Source: CAZUZS01 sp964624795 | Lineage (GTDB): Bacteria; Calditrichota; Calditrichia; RBG-13-44-9 | DNA length: 26,903 nt | Direction: 5' to 3' | NCBI GenBank assembly: GCA_964624795.1 | Contig: CAZUZS010000068.1 | Location: 1 to 26,903, forward strand | Part shown: positions 7,860-16,790 of the stretch, one piece after another | Layout of the letters: every line of letters begins with the position of its first letter | Position numbering within the stretch: the first letter of the stretch is position 1 | Program-made: the position numbers and the translations under genes | The notes under the pieces: generated by a model | Database searches by the model: none | Seen by the model: only the letters and a program-made list of their open reading frames with translations | What the model was told of the DNA's origin: nothing

Positions 7860-10844
7860 TCACTCCGATTTTTCCTCCTCCGGCTTCAGCACCACCCTGA
7901 CGTAATTTTTCTCGTTAAAATATTGCCGGGCGGCGTCTCTGATCATCCCGGTTGTCAGCGAATCCAGAAATTTGTCCGGCTGCTCCAGAATAGTCTGGGG
8001 ATTCTCATTATTCATATCGTAGTATTGAAGAGCGCTGAGCCAGTAGCGGTTCTCTTTCAGACTTTTCTCGTGCTGCCGGATTCCCTGTTCTTTTACCTTG
8101 ACAATGTATTTCTCATCCGCGCCAAAAGCCTTCAGGCTGTCGATCTGGTTGAAAACCGATTGCGTCAATTCTTCCACTCTTTCGGGATTGCACCCGAAAC
8201 CGATATCAATGCGGTACGATTCCACCGGGTAATGCTGCGGCGAGGCGCTTACCGAAACACCGTAGGTTCCGCCTTTATCCTCTCGCAAAACCTCACGCAG
8301 CCTGATTTTCATAACATTCTGGAGTGCTTGTAGCCGCTGGCGGTTTTGCAGCGTCCAGTCGAATGGCCCGCTGAAGATGATCTCAACCTGACTTTTCTGC
8401 TCGATGCCGCGGCGCACCTCTTTTTGGATCACGCCTTTTGGCTTACGTATTCCCTCATCTTTCCAATTCTCCTGCCGGTGAATGGTGGGCAGAACAGCCA
8501 GGTATTTCTCCGCCATCTGTTTCATCTCCGGAATCTCAAAATTCCCGACAAAGAAGAATGTGAAATCGCCGGCCTCTGCGAATCGATTCCGGTAAATATT
8601 GAAGGATTTGACCATATCCATTTTGTCCAGCGTTTTTGTCGTGATCGGTTGTTCGCGGTAGTGATGCTGGGACATCGTCACGTTAATGGTGTCCCGGAAA
8701 GCGGCCTCGGGATCGGCTTTTGCGTTGAGCAAATAATCACCCATCCGCTTCTTGAAAGAAAGATAGGCAACGCTGTCGGCACGCGGTTCCGTAAAATAAA
8801 GATAAATCAGTTGAAACATGGTTTCAGCGTCGGCGGGCACAGCCGAACCGTTCAATCCTTCGTACAGGTCGGTGAGAAAAGGGCTGACCCGAACCAGTTT
8901 GCCGGATAATTTTTTGTCCAGCTCAATGGGGCCGAAATCGGCAATTCCGCTCTGGTTGATGATGGAAGATGCAAAGTAGCCCGGTATATAGAGTGAATCC
9001 GGCACCAGCGAAATGCCGCCGGGGCTGAAGGCAGTAAAGAGAATTTCATCGTTTTTGAAATTCGTTGGTTTCAGCACCACCTTCACACCGTTGGAAAGGG
9101 TGAGGCGGGTGATCCCCAAACTGCTGTCCGATGTTTCCCCTGTAATTGTGCCCGGCTGTGGCAGCTTGCTGACCAGGGGCTCATCTGACACTTCTTCCCG
9201 GTATGGAGCGATCTGTCCGCGGCTAACCGAATCAAACACAGCCATTAACTGCTGACGGGTGGGCATGGGAGCTGTTTCCTTCTCGGGCCCGCTCGCCAGG
9301 ACTACACGATTCTTGTCAGTGATCCATTGCGCAGCCAACCGATTTATTTCATCCAGCCGAATGGTGGGCAGCAATCCTTTTGTGAGCCGGTATTCCATCT
9401 CGATTCCGGGAATCGATTCGTTTTCCAGGTAATTTCGGGTATATTCCGACACATAAACATTTGACTGGGTTTTATCCCGTTCGTTGTAATACTTCTCCAT
9501 ACGCCGCAGAATTTCTTTTTTCTGGCGCTCCATCTCCGGTTGGGTGAATCCATATTCTCTGACCCTTTTGGCTTCAGTAAGCAATGATTCTAATCCCCTT
9601 GAAAAGCCACTTTCGGAAACTGTGGCCTGCAGGGTGTAAAAATCTTTGCTGCGGACGAACGATCCTTTCCCCGAAGATGCAAAAATAAATGGGGGATCGG
9701 GATTCTGGGTAAGTTCCCGCAACCGCTCATTGAACATGCCGTTGTAAAGAGATTCCACCAGCCCCCGCCGGTAGGCATCGGCAGTTCCTTCCGGTTCTTT
9801 AGCCATTTTGTACACCACTGCAATGGAACTGGAAGATGCTTCCGGATCGCCGGCAATTGCGAACAAGGTGCTGTCGTTATCAGGAACAGCGTATATTTTT
9901 CTTTGCCGGGGATCCGGTGGTGACTGCAAATCGGAAAACTGCTTTTTGATGAATCCTTCGATTTGCACTGGATCGAAATCGCCCACCGCGACCACTGCCA
10001 TCAAGCCCGGACGGTACCAGTCCCGGTAAAATCGCTTAACCGCGTCGTGGGGAAAGTTCTCCACAATATCCATTTTGCCAATTGGAAGCCGTTCGGCGTA
10101 ACGGGATCCTTTGAACAAAACCGGAAACTGTTTGTCTCGTATGCGTGCCCCGGCACCGCGACCCAGGCGCCATTCTTCAACGATTACCCCGCGCTCCTTG
10201 TCGACCTCCTGATCGTCAAACGAAAGCCGTCCCGCCCATTCCCGCAAAATTTCGAAGGCGGTCTGCAAAGTCGGGATGCTGTCGGTGGGCACCTGCAATT
10301 TGTAAACAGTCTCGTCGAAGCTGGTGTAGGCGTTGAGGTCCGGCCCGAACTTCATGCCGATCGATTCCAGGTAATCCACCAGTGCCTGTTTTTGGAAATT
10401 TTCGGTTCCGTTGAAGGCCATGTGCTCGGTGAAGTGCGCCAGCCCCTGCTGGTCGTCATCTTCTAAAATAGAGCCGGCATTTACCACCAGCCGCAGTTCG
10501 GCGCGGTCCTCCGGTTTTTTGTTCTGCCGAATGTAGTAGGTAAGTCCATTATCAAGTTTACCAATCTTCACCTGCGGTTCTTTGGGTAATCTTTCTTCCG
10601 GCGACAAGCCCCATTTGGCTAATGTGTCCGCGGCTGCCTGGTTCATCCGCGAATTTTCTGTGCTGAGGATTTGCTGGCTATTTTTACTTGCCACTTCCCG
10701 GCTTGACGAACAGGCCGAGAAGAACAGGATTAATCCTACTAAAAACAGCGTTGCTGAAAGGAGGGGCGCAGTCCTTTTCTTTGGAATGATGTGATTCGAG
10801 CATCTTTTCCAGTTCGCGGAATTGGTGGCTTTCGTGAAATTCAT
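7860..10844 (-). CDS. M16 family zinc metallopeptidase, lipoprotein
   Basis: This 994-residue pitrilysin/insulinase-type peptidase is anchored as a lipoprotein, probably acting on peptides in the periplasm. A long N-terminus and hydrophobic segment end in the lipobox FFSAC, giving C45. The inverted zinc motif is HFTEH with H137, E140 and H141; the third ligand is E224 in ERGVIVEE. The N-terminal catalytic half is about 95-330. A second, inactive M16 half follows at about 600-960, with the substrate-binding segment GGTYGVSVSAS typical of the family's C-terminal domain. The length fits a full four-domain member. The start is supported by CCGGAG nine bases upstream. The 5' side is a 403-base gene-free region, so it probably has its own promoter. 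Confidence 0.95.
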   Translation of the reverse strand: MNFTKATNSANWKRCSNHIIPKKRTAPLLSATLFLVGLILFFSACSSSREVASKNSQQILSTENSRMNQAAADTLAKWGLSPEERLPKEPQVKIGKLDNGLTYYIRQNKKPEDRAELRLVVNAGSILEDDDQQGLAHFTEHMAFNGTENFQKQALVDYLESIGMKFGPDLNAYTSFDETVYKLQVPTDSIPTLQTAFEILREWAGRLSFDDQEVDKERGVIVEEWRLGRGAGARIRDKQFPVLFKGSRYAERLPIGKMDIVENFPHDAVKRFYRDWYRPGLMAVVAVGDFDPVQIEGFIKKQFSDLQSPPDPRQRKIYAVPDNDSTLFAIAGDPEASSSSIAVVYKMAKEPEGTADAYRRGLVESLYNGMFNERLRELTQNPDPPFIFASSGKGSFVRSKDFYTLQATVSESGFSRGLESLLTEAKRVREYGFTQPEMERQKKEILRRMEKYYNERDKTQSNVYVSEYTRNYLENESIPGIEMEYRLTKGLLPTIRLDEINRLAAQWITDKNRVVLASGPEKETAPMPTRQQLMAVFDSVSRGQIAPYREEVSDEPLVSKLPQPGTITGETSDSSLGITRLTLSNGVKVVLKPTNFKNDEILFTAFSPGGISLVPDSLYIPGYFASSIINQSGIADFGPIELDKKLSGKLVRVSPFLTDLYEGLNGSAVPADAETMFQLIYLYFTEPRADSVAYLSFKKRMGDYLLNAKADPEAAFRDTINVTMSQHHYREQPITTKTLDKMDMVKSFNIYRNRFAEAGDFTFFFVGNFEIPEMKQMAEKYLAVLPTIHRQENWKDEGIRKPKGVIQKEVRRGIEQKSQVEIIFSGPFDWTLQNRQRLQALQNVMKIRLREVLREDKGGTYGVSVSASPQHYPVESYRIDIGFGCNPERVEELTQSVFNQIDSLKAFGADEKYIVKVKEQGIRQHEKSLKENRYWLSALQYYDMNNENPQTILEQPDKFLDSLTTGMIRDAARQYFNEKNYVRVVLKPEEEKSE

Positions 10845-11247
10845 TTCTTAGACTCCGGTTTATATTTCCTTAGATCAATCCAAAATAAATGCTTTTAAGG
10901 AATTTAAAAAGAATAGTTTCAGTTTGTTATTTTTTATTTCATTTTTCGATTTCGACTCGATTTACGACACTCGCGTAACGAGCGCCCAAGGCGCAAGAAA
11001 TCAAACGAAAGCATATTGCAGCTTTGCCGGAATTGATATGATTAAAAGGGCGACTGATTATGCAGCTAAAGGAGAATTAAGGCGTATTGCAACCATATGA
11101 CGAAATTATATCCTTATGCTTGTAAGCATTTGGGCGATTGGCAAACTGGATCTCTTGTCGATCTTATCGTATTTCATGGCTAAAAATGATGCTCAATAAA
11201 GTATCGCTCTTACTCAATATCGCGAAAATGGAAATTTATTTGCCTTT
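10845..11247. other. Intergenic region, no recognised gene
   Basis: About 400 A/T-rich bases upstream of the M16 gene. There are small hairpins: GCGCC-CAA-GGCGC at 10982-10994 and ATGCTT-GT-AAGCAT at 11116-11129. A 20-codon frame at 11038-11100 reads MIKRATDYAAKGELRR.. and faintly recalls the start of Rrf2-type regulators, but it stops at once. No tRNA-like or other known RNA fold is recognised. Confidence 0.4.
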
Positions 11248-12183
11248 TTACTCCACCAGCCCATCATACAATACGGTTTCGCTGGCGTAGAAGAATCCTT
11301 TTGTCCAGATGCGGATGATAAGGTAGATCTGGCCGATAACAAAAGCCCATAAAATTGCTCCCCAGGTGGAGGTTGCGGCACCGGGAACTACAGCCCAGTA
11401 AAGCGCCAGCCACCCGATCCAGACTACACCCACTGCCAGGTAAAGAATAATCACTTTTCCCCAATGCGCCATAATGAATCTCACCGCTCTTAGCGGCGCG
11501 CGGAGAGCATTTGTAAGATCGTGCCTTACAATTGCAACCTTGCTGTAGTCGAAAATAATATTGATCACAACGACCGGGAGCCAGACTATCAGGTATTTGA
11601 TGACTGTGTAGATGAAAACAGTTCGTTCATCAACTGTCTGGCGCGTGATCTGCGCCTCGATGGCAGAAATCCATTGAAAAAAGTAATGAAGTACAATATA
11701 GTAGCAAATTGCCGCCAGGATGCCTAACAGCAGAAACCGCCAGAAGAAACGGGCTGATTCATGAAAAAAAGAAGGCTTTTCCGGCATTTGAAGAAAACTC
11801 GCAATAAAACCGGCGGAGAAAAAAGTCCACAAAAGCAGGAAGGCAAATCCCATGGCAAGAATAGCCGGCTGGCTGCTGAAAACTCTCGTGTTCAGAAAGT
11901 CGTCCAGCCCGTTAAAAACGGCGCCGATGCCAGTAACGGTGGGCGTAAATGTTTTTGCTATTCCACCGGCCTGCGATGAAAAGCTGTCGTACCACAAATA
12001 GTCAAAACCTTTGCGGAGATTTTGTGCATCCAGGCTGTTTCCCAGGTCTTTTTCAATTGCGCCGGCTAATATGCTGCCGAATGCCATCACGATAAGCAGG
12101 TTCACAAGGTAGATAAGGAAAATAATTTTCAGTGTCCGGTTAACCCGTTGTATACCGGAAAAAAAAGCTTTGCTGGTGGTCAT
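11248..12183 (-). CDS. Six-helix inner-membrane protein of unknown function
   Basis: This 311-residue protein has about six membrane segments, near residues 20-42, 108-130, 148-170, 190-212, 243-265 and 275-293. A longer polar stretch lies between the first two (43-105). The loop at 212-242 (FDYSKVAIVRHDLTNALRAP and on) is basic and probably cytoplasmic; its arrangement recalls the conserved loop of integral membrane proteins with no assigned function. No catalytic or transport signature is seen. The start has GAGG seven bases upstream. It begins 70 bases after the end of the M1 peptidase gene on the same strand, so the two are likely co-transcribed. Confidence 0.8.
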   Translation of the reverse strand: MTTSKAFFSGIQRVNRTLKIIFLIYLVNLLIVMAFGSILAGAIEKDLGNSLDAQNLRKGFDYLWYDSFSSQAGGIAKTFTPTVTGIGAVFNGLDDFLNTRVFSSQPAILAMGFAFLLLWTFFSAGFIASFLQMPEKPSFFHESARFFWRFLLLGILAAICYYIVLHYFFQWISAIEAQITRQTVDERTVFIYTVIKYLIVWLPVVVINIIFDYSKVAIVRHDLTNALRAPLRAVRFIMAHWGKVIILYLAVGVVWIGWLALYWAVVPGAATSTWGAILWAFVIGQIYLIIRIWTKGFFYASETVLYDGLVE

Positions 12184-12253
12184 TCCATTTCCTCACATTT
12201 GATTGAAATTGGCTGCATCAAATTTCGCAGATATATCATGATTGCCAATCTGC

Positions 12254-14323
12254 TTAACTGAAAAAAGTGAAAAATTGCAGCATGCTCTGCAACCAGATCA
12301 TCCATTTGCCGGTCCATTTGTATGCTGCAATTCTGGCTTGTGGTTTGGCACTCCACGTGTTGTTTGTGCGATTGATGTCCAGCACCAGAACACCGCGGGG
12401 ATCAACTTCCACTTTTACCAGCTTTTCCGGTCGCACATAATCGAAGCGAGCCCAGCGGTCACTGCCGTCCCAGCGTTCCAGCAGAGTATCGCCATTCGCG
12501 AATGTCATCTTAATTTCCACCGGGAAAATGGCTTCACCCCAACGCCGCACAATTATCGTCGATTTGAATTGAGGGGGCACCACTTCGGCCTGGTTGGTGT
12601 CGCCTGCCGCCTCTTCTGATGGTTCCTCAAACTGAAGCAGCCCGTCCTCTTCCACATATCCCAGCGTCGCGCGTACCGGCTGTGAGCGGACGGACCCCAC
12701 TGCATAATCGAAAACATTGGAGCTGTTGTAAGTCTGTTCGAAAAACCAGCTCATGTCCAAACTGCTGATCTCATTCACCACCCGGAAGAAATCTTCCGGA
12801 CGCGGATGCTTAAATTTCCAGCGCTCGAAATAAGTGGACATGATTTTTTGCATTAAATCCCAGCCTAAGTAATTCTCCAGCGTTTGCAGCATGAGAGCCG
12901 GCTTATTGTATGCGTTTATGCGGTAAGCGCCGGGCGCCTGTTGCCAGGAATCGCGCGACATGCGATCCAGCTTCAACCCCGATTCAAAACCGTCAAACCT
13001 TTCGGCGCCCTGCGAACGGTAAACCTCATGAATTCCGGGGAAAAGCACGGGGAGAAATCCATCCAGGTAGCGGCGATCCAGCGTGCGGGGGGGATAAGCC
13101 ACTTCCATCGCCCTGCTCTGGGAATAGGTGTTGAAACCCTCGTCCAGCCAGGCATTCTCAAACTCGTTATTTCCCACAATTCCGTACCAGAACTGGTGTC
13201 CGCATTCGTGTACTGTAACGCCTTCCGGCGAAAGGGTAGCCTTCGGGGAAAGCCAACGAGTTCCACCGGTAAAAAGCGTTGGGTATTCCATTCCACCGGT
13301 TCGCGACTGGTAAGCCGGATCGATAATGGTGAGATGCCCATAGGGATACGGACCGAACCACGTTCCGTAATATTTAAGGGTTGTTTTGGTGGCCTGGAAG
13401 TAGCGTTCTTTTTTATCCAGATGATCCGGCATGAGGAGCAGTCGTAACCGGGTTGCCGGCAATCCTGTTTCCTCAAACCGATCGGTAAAAACCCGGAAAT
13501 GCGGACTGGTGGTCCAGGCGAAATCGTGCACATCTGCCTGGTAGTAGTGATGCATCACAGTGCCGGAGTCGTTTTGGGTTCTGTCAACTTCTTCGCCGGT
13601 AGCGCCGACAATCCAGTCCTTCGGCACTGTCATTTTTACATCGTAAACGCCATAATCGGAGAAAAACTCGGTGCCGATAAACTGATGGCAATTCCACAAT
13701 CCGTCATCCTGGAGAACGCCGATTTTGGGAAACCACTGTCCCAGGAAGTAATATTCATCGATGGTGCCGGTGCGGGCGAACGTTCGTGGAACTTTGGATT
13801 GCCACTCGATTTCAATTTCGATGGATTCTCCGGGACGGATCAATCGCGGCAACTGCACCTCCATCACGGTCTTGTCGTCCGAATTCATATCATCCGGCTG
13901 AATATATTTCATGGATTGAGTGAGATCGGCATCTCGCCAGCCTCTGGTTCCCTTGATCTTAATGGATTTTACCTTACAGTAGGCCCAATCATTCTTACCA
14001 TACCCTGCCAGCCGATAATAGCTGTTAAGCCGGCTCAGGAAGGAGCTCTTGTCGTTTAACCAGGCATTATAGTACAAATGAAAACGCAGGTCAGGGATAT
14101 CGTAGCGGCTGGTATTTCTCCAGGTCAGGACTTCCGAACCGCTTAGCAGGTGTTTTTCCGTATCCAGCTTCACATCGATGGCATAATTGGCAATCCGTGG
14201 GCTGAGCACCGGACCTGCTGCAAATTTCTTATTGGTGTTCGATTGGGAAAAAATGGAAAGCGGCAAACAGATTTGCAGTAGGAGGAAGAAAATCTGACCA
14301 AACAGAATGCCGTTTTTTTTCAT
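12254..14323 (-). CDS. M1 family metallopeptidase (aminopeptidase-like), exported
   Basis: This 689-residue gluzincin has a cleavable signal peptide (about 1-27, ending SIFSQ). The zinc site is complete: HECGH at residues 372-376 and E395 in WLDEGF, the standard HEXXH-X18-E. The exopeptidase-type motif is GGMEY (343-347), close to the GAMEN of the family, so removal of N-terminal residues from peptides in the periplasm or outside is expected. The N-terminal beta domain covers about 45-240. The C-terminal part after 480 is shorter than in the large M1 enzymes, as in many Bacteroidota members. The start is firm, with AAGGAGAGG just before the ATG. The membrane-protein gene follows 70 bases downstream. 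Confidence 0.95.
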   Translation of the reverse strand: MKKNGILFGQIFFLLLQICLPLSIFSQSNTNKKFAAGPVLSPRIANYAIDVKLDTEKHLLSGSEVLTWRNTSRYDIPDLRFHLYYNAWLNDKSSFLSRLNSYYRLAGYGKNDWAYCKVKSIKIKGTRGWRDADLTQSMKYIQPDDMNSDDKTVMEVQLPRLIRPGESIEIEIEWQSKVPRTFARTGTIDEYYFLGQWFPKIGVLQDDGLWNCHQFIGTEFFSDYGVYDVKMTVPKDWIVGATGEEVDRTQNDSGTVMHHYYQADVHDFAWTTSPHFRVFTDRFEETGLPATRLRLLLMPDHLDKKERYFQATKTTLKYYGTWFGPYPYGHLTIIDPAYQSRTGGMEYPTLFTGGTRWLSPKATLSPEGVTVHECGHQFWYGIVGNNEFENAWLDEGFNTYSQSRAMEVAYPPRTLDRRYLDGFLPVLFPGIHEVYRSQGAERFDGFESGLKLDRMSRDSWQQAPGAYRINAYNKPALMLQTLENYLGWDLMQKIMSTYFERWKFKHPRPEDFFRVVNEISSLDMSWFFEQTYNSSNVFDYAVGSVRSQPVRATLGYVEEDGLLQFEEPSEEAAGDTNQAEVVPPQFKSTIIVRRWGEAIFPVEIKMTFANGDTLLERWDGSDRWARFDYVRPEKLVKVEVDPRGVLVLDINRTNNTWSAKPQARIAAYKWTGKWMIWLQSMLQFFTFFS

Positions 14324-14473
14324 GGCCTCTCCTTAATATGTGCGGAATGAGAATCCCCCAAAACAGGTTTTAACGCCTCTAATTTGCTGCCGGAACTGTC
14401 GGACGGCTGAAGAATTAAGGCAGTAAAAGATACATCGGAGGGTTAAAGAAATCAAGGGGAAGGGGATCTGAAA

Positions 14474-14881
14474 TCATTCCGGACCGATAATATCCACCGT
14501 GGGGAAATAGGTTCGATAGCGTCTGCGATCTCTTGTTAATAATTTCAGTTTAGAAACAGCGGCATGGGCGCCGATATAAAAATCAGGCAAGGGAGCGGTT
14601 TTCCTGCCCTTCCCCCTCCGATATCTTAAAAATGCCTTCCCTGCCAGGAAGAGGCTCTCCTTTGGAATTTGCAGCATCCGAAAGCCACAGCCATTTACGG
14701 CAGCCTCTAACTCTTCAATTTTCTCAAATCCAATTGAAATTTCAGTGTAGATCACGGGATTGATATAAAGAGGCGCAACATCCCCCCATTCTTCCAATTG
14801 CGATTCCGACCAATCTGCCCATTCAGGATCGTTTTCAAAGACATCCAAAATGACGTTCGAATCTACCAGTACGCCGTTCAC
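14474..14881 (-). CDS. vapC: PIN domain ribonuclease toxin, VapC-type
   Basis: This 135-residue PIN-domain protein is expected to cleave a specific RNA when freed from its antitoxin. The four acidic metal-binding residues are in place: D7 in VDSNVILDVF, E46 in IYTEISIG, D99 in LPDFYIGAHA and D117 in TRDRRRY. No truncation is seen. The start codon is GTG, and it overlaps the antitoxin stop as GTGA (14878-14881), so translation is probably coupled. The RNA target cannot be told from sequence. Confidence 0.93.
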   Translation of the reverse strand: MNGVLVDSNVILDVFENDPEWADWSESQLEEWGDVAPLYINPVIYTEISIGFEKIEELEAAVNGCGFRMLQIPKESLFLAGKAFLRYRRGKGRKTAPLPDFYIGAHAAVSKLKLLTRDRRRYRTYFPTVDIIGPE

Positions 14882-15102
14882 TCTTCTCCCCTGGTTAAAG
14901 CCATAATTTCATCCGTGGACATTTTAACGGTCGCCACTCCCCGGAACTTGCGGACTCTCCCCATTTCTTTGCCTTTTTGAACCTTCCTTATGTAAACACG
15001 TCCATTTTCTTCCTTGAATTCCACCTCACTTTCCGGCATGATTCCGAGCAGCTCACGAATATGGCCGGGAATGGTGACCTGACCTTTTTGGGTTACCCGC
15101 AT
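14878..15102 (-). CDS. vapB: AbrB/MazE-fold antitoxin, VapB-type
   Basis: This 74-residue protein has an N-terminal swapped-hairpin DNA-binding domain: TQKGQVTIPGHIRELLGI at residues 4-21, then EVEFKEENGRVYIRK. The C-terminal tail (about 48-74) is the part that would bind and block the toxin. It is encoded first, as usual for type II pairs, and overlaps the toxin gene by four bases. AAAGGAG lies about eight bases upstream of the ATG. Autoregulation is likely, because a perfect inverted repeat overlaps the predicted promoter. Confidence 0.92.
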   Translation of the reverse strand: MRVTQKGQVTIPGHIRELLGIMPESEVEFKEENGRVYIRKVQKGKEMGRVRKFRGVATVKMSTDEIMALTRGEE

Positions 15103-15121
15103 AATTGACTTCTCCTTTGGT

Positions 15122-15146
15122 AGTATTACCTTTCAAAAGTAATACT
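15122..15146. promoter_or_regulatory. Inverted repeat, likely VapBC operator
   Basis: AGTATTAC (15122-15129) and GTAATACT (15139-15146) form a perfect eight-base inverted repeat with a nine-base spacer, 20 bases upstream of the vapB start. The AbrB-fold antitoxin is expected to bind such a site as a dimer and repress the pair. The right arm overlaps the predicted -7 box. Confidence 0.65.
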
Positions 15147-15165
15147 TCGTTGAGCAAATATCAAA
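15134..15165 (-). promoter_or_regulatory. Predicted vapBC promoter of Bacteroidota type
   Basis: On the minus strand TTTG (15162-15165) is followed after 20 bases by TACTTTTG (15134-15141). This fits the Bacteroidota housekeeping consensus TTTG-N19..21-TAnnTTTG exactly. Transcription would start near 15130 and leave a leader of roughly 30 bases before vapB. Confidence 0.55.
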
Positions 15166-15701
15166 TAAATTTTGGTGAAGAGTATGATCAGGAAGTTGTG
15201 GGGAGAACCTTGATTCAAATGGATCGCCTCCATCTGGTGAGTTTGATGATCAAAGGGAGAACATTATTCGGATGCTTGGAGCGCGGGAATAAATCATGAC
15301 CGTCTGGAAGTATCAATCGCGCTTTTGGGAGATCAAAAAAAGTTTCATTATGTCGATTCGTGCAACGAGATGCAATTTTATTAACTGCCAAGGGAGGTGT
15401 TAAGCAAACATAATTTCATTTTTTGTCACTATTTTTTAAAAATTATCTCATAATGGTATTGCATTAGATTATCAATTGAAAAATTTTACCATTTTGGTGT
15501 GAATCTTGTACAAATTAACATTCAAAGTTAAATTGTATAGATCTTTATGACAGATCGAGTCGTGCATATTTTGCGATTCTAGATTTTGCTAAGGCACAAG
15601 CCCAGCCACCACAAAATACTCCGGCTTAAGAATATTTCAGGTTCATTCGCCGAGCGGCACGAAATGAAACCAATTCCTAAAATCAGGGTTATTCTCTTAC
15701 G
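15166..15701. other. A/T-rich divergent intergenic region
   Basis: About 540 bases between vapBC and the protease gene, strongly A/T-rich from about 15410 to 15560. No gene with domain features is seen; the frame at 15105-15299 has no ribosome-binding site. It should hold the promoter of the plus-strand operon, but I find no full consensus. TAGATTTTGC near 15582 is close to a -7 box with one base too many. A short leader frame at its end is listed separately. Confidence 0.4.
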
Positions 15702-15705
15702 ATGA
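15664..15705 (+). CDS. Possible 13-codon leader peptide overlapping the protease start
   Basis: ATG at 15664 opens a frame reading MKPIPKIRVILLR, whose TGA stop overlaps the ATG of the protease gene as ATGA. The peptide is basic and hydrophobic. The protease gene has no good ribosome-binding site of its own, so coupling through this frame is possible. A GAGCGG lies about six bases upstream of its ATG. A frame this short could arise by chance. Confidence 0.25.
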   Translation: MKPIPKIRVILLR

Positions 15706-16739
15706 ATGAGAAAATTCAAAAAATCATAGCTTTGCTTGACGGCGACCGGGCAGGAAAGAGTGATGGGGGCAACGGGTCGGTGGCAACTTCCGATCTTCCC
15801 GACCGGGAATTGCTGGATGCTTACTCCAAAGCGGTCACCTCGGTGGTAGATACAGTTGGACAGACTGTGGTCAGCATCGCAGTTGGTAAACGCTCGGAGC
15901 GCCGTGGAGTTGAGCAGGAGGGTGCCGGTTCAGGCGTTGTTATCGCGCCGGATGGCTACATTTTGACGAACAGCCATGTAGTGCATGAGGCCAGCCGTCT
16001 TACCGCGACCTTCATCGATGGGATGCAGGCCGAAGCCACCCTGGTGGGGGATGATCCGGCGACCGACCTGGCAGTGATCCGGGTTGGCGCATCGGGCCTG
16101 CCCTATGCCGGCCTGGGGGAATCGGCCAAACTAAGGGTCGGGCAACTGGTAATCGCCATGGGCAATCCATTCGGTTTCCAGTCCACTGTCTCCACCGGCG
16201 TTGTAAGCGCGTTAGGCCGGGCGTTGCGAAGTATGAACGGCCGCCTTATCGAAAATATTATCCAGCACACCGCTCCGCTAAATCCCGGAAATTCCGGCGG
16301 TCCGCTGCTGGATTCACGCGGCAAGATAGTTGGCATTAACACCGCTATTATTATGATGGCACAGGGAATCGGTTTCGCGGTGCCGTCCGATACCGTGCGG
16401 TGGGTGGTTTCCCACCTGCTCAGTTACGGGCGGGTCAGACGCAGTTACCTGGGAATCGCCGGTCGCAGCCGTCCCCTGGGCCGCCAACTGGTGCGTTCTC
16501 TTAGTCTGGTCAACGAAAGTGCGGTAGAAGTGGTGGCGGTTGAACCCAATGCGCCGGCGCAGAAAGCGGGACTGCGGGAAGGCGACCTGATTGTGGAAAT
16601 CAATGAACAATCAATCGTGAATATTGACGATCTCCATCGTTTCCTGGCGGACTGGCCGGTCGAGCGCGATTTGATACTGACCATCCTGAGGGGAGAGGAG
16701 CGCAGGCGGGTTCAAATTACCCCGGTTGAAGCAAAGTAG
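15702..16739 (+). CDS. Trypsin-like serine protease with PDZ domain (S1C, HtrA/Deg-like), no signal peptide
   Basis: This 345-residue protein has the HtrA layout: a protease domain at about 38-240, then one PDZ domain at about 248-340. The triad is present: H92 in TNSHVVHEAS, D122 in ATDLAVIRV, and S198 in LNPGNSGGPLLD. The N-terminus (MNEKIQKIIALL..) is charged and has neither signal peptide nor membrane anchor, so the protein is probably cytoplasmic, unlike classical DegP/DegS. The ribosome-binding site is poor. It is the first gene of a same-strand run, with 51 bases to the next. A role in proteolytic quality control or regulated cleavage is inferred from the family only. Confidence 0.93.
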   Translation: MNEKIQKIIALLDGDRAGKSDGGNGSVATSDLPDRELLDAYSKAVTSVVDTVGQTVVSIAVGKRSERRGVEQEGAGSGVVIAPDGYILTNSHVVHEASRLTATFIDGMQAEATLVGDDPATDLAVIRVGASGLPYAGLGESAKLRVGQLVIAMGNPFGFQSTVSTGVVSALGRALRSMNGRLIENIIQHTAPLNPGNSGGPLLDSRGKIVGINTAIIMMAQGIGFAVPSDTVRWVVSHLLSYGRVRRSYLGIAGRSRPLGRQLVRSLSLVNESAVEVVAVEPNAPAQKAGLREGDLIVEINEQSIVNIDDLHRFLADWPVERDLILTILRGEERRRVQITPVEAK

Positions 16740-16790
16740 CTAAAATTCATCGCATACAATAAACACAGCTAATTTAATCAACAACCAAAG

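Noticed and set aside
7642..7905. An 87-codon plus-strand frame between the acetyltransferase and M16 genes
   Set aside because: Its end overlaps the M16 coding region in antisense, and it has no credible start site or family resemblance.
11038..11100. Possible remnant of an Rrf2-type regulator (MIKRATDYAAKGEL..)
   Set aside because: Only about ten residues resemble the family start, the frame stops after 20 codons, and nothing regulator-like follows in any frame.
15105..15299. A 64-codon frame opposite the vapBC control region
   Set aside because: It overlaps the vapB operator and promoter, has no ribosome-binding site and no recognisable pattern.
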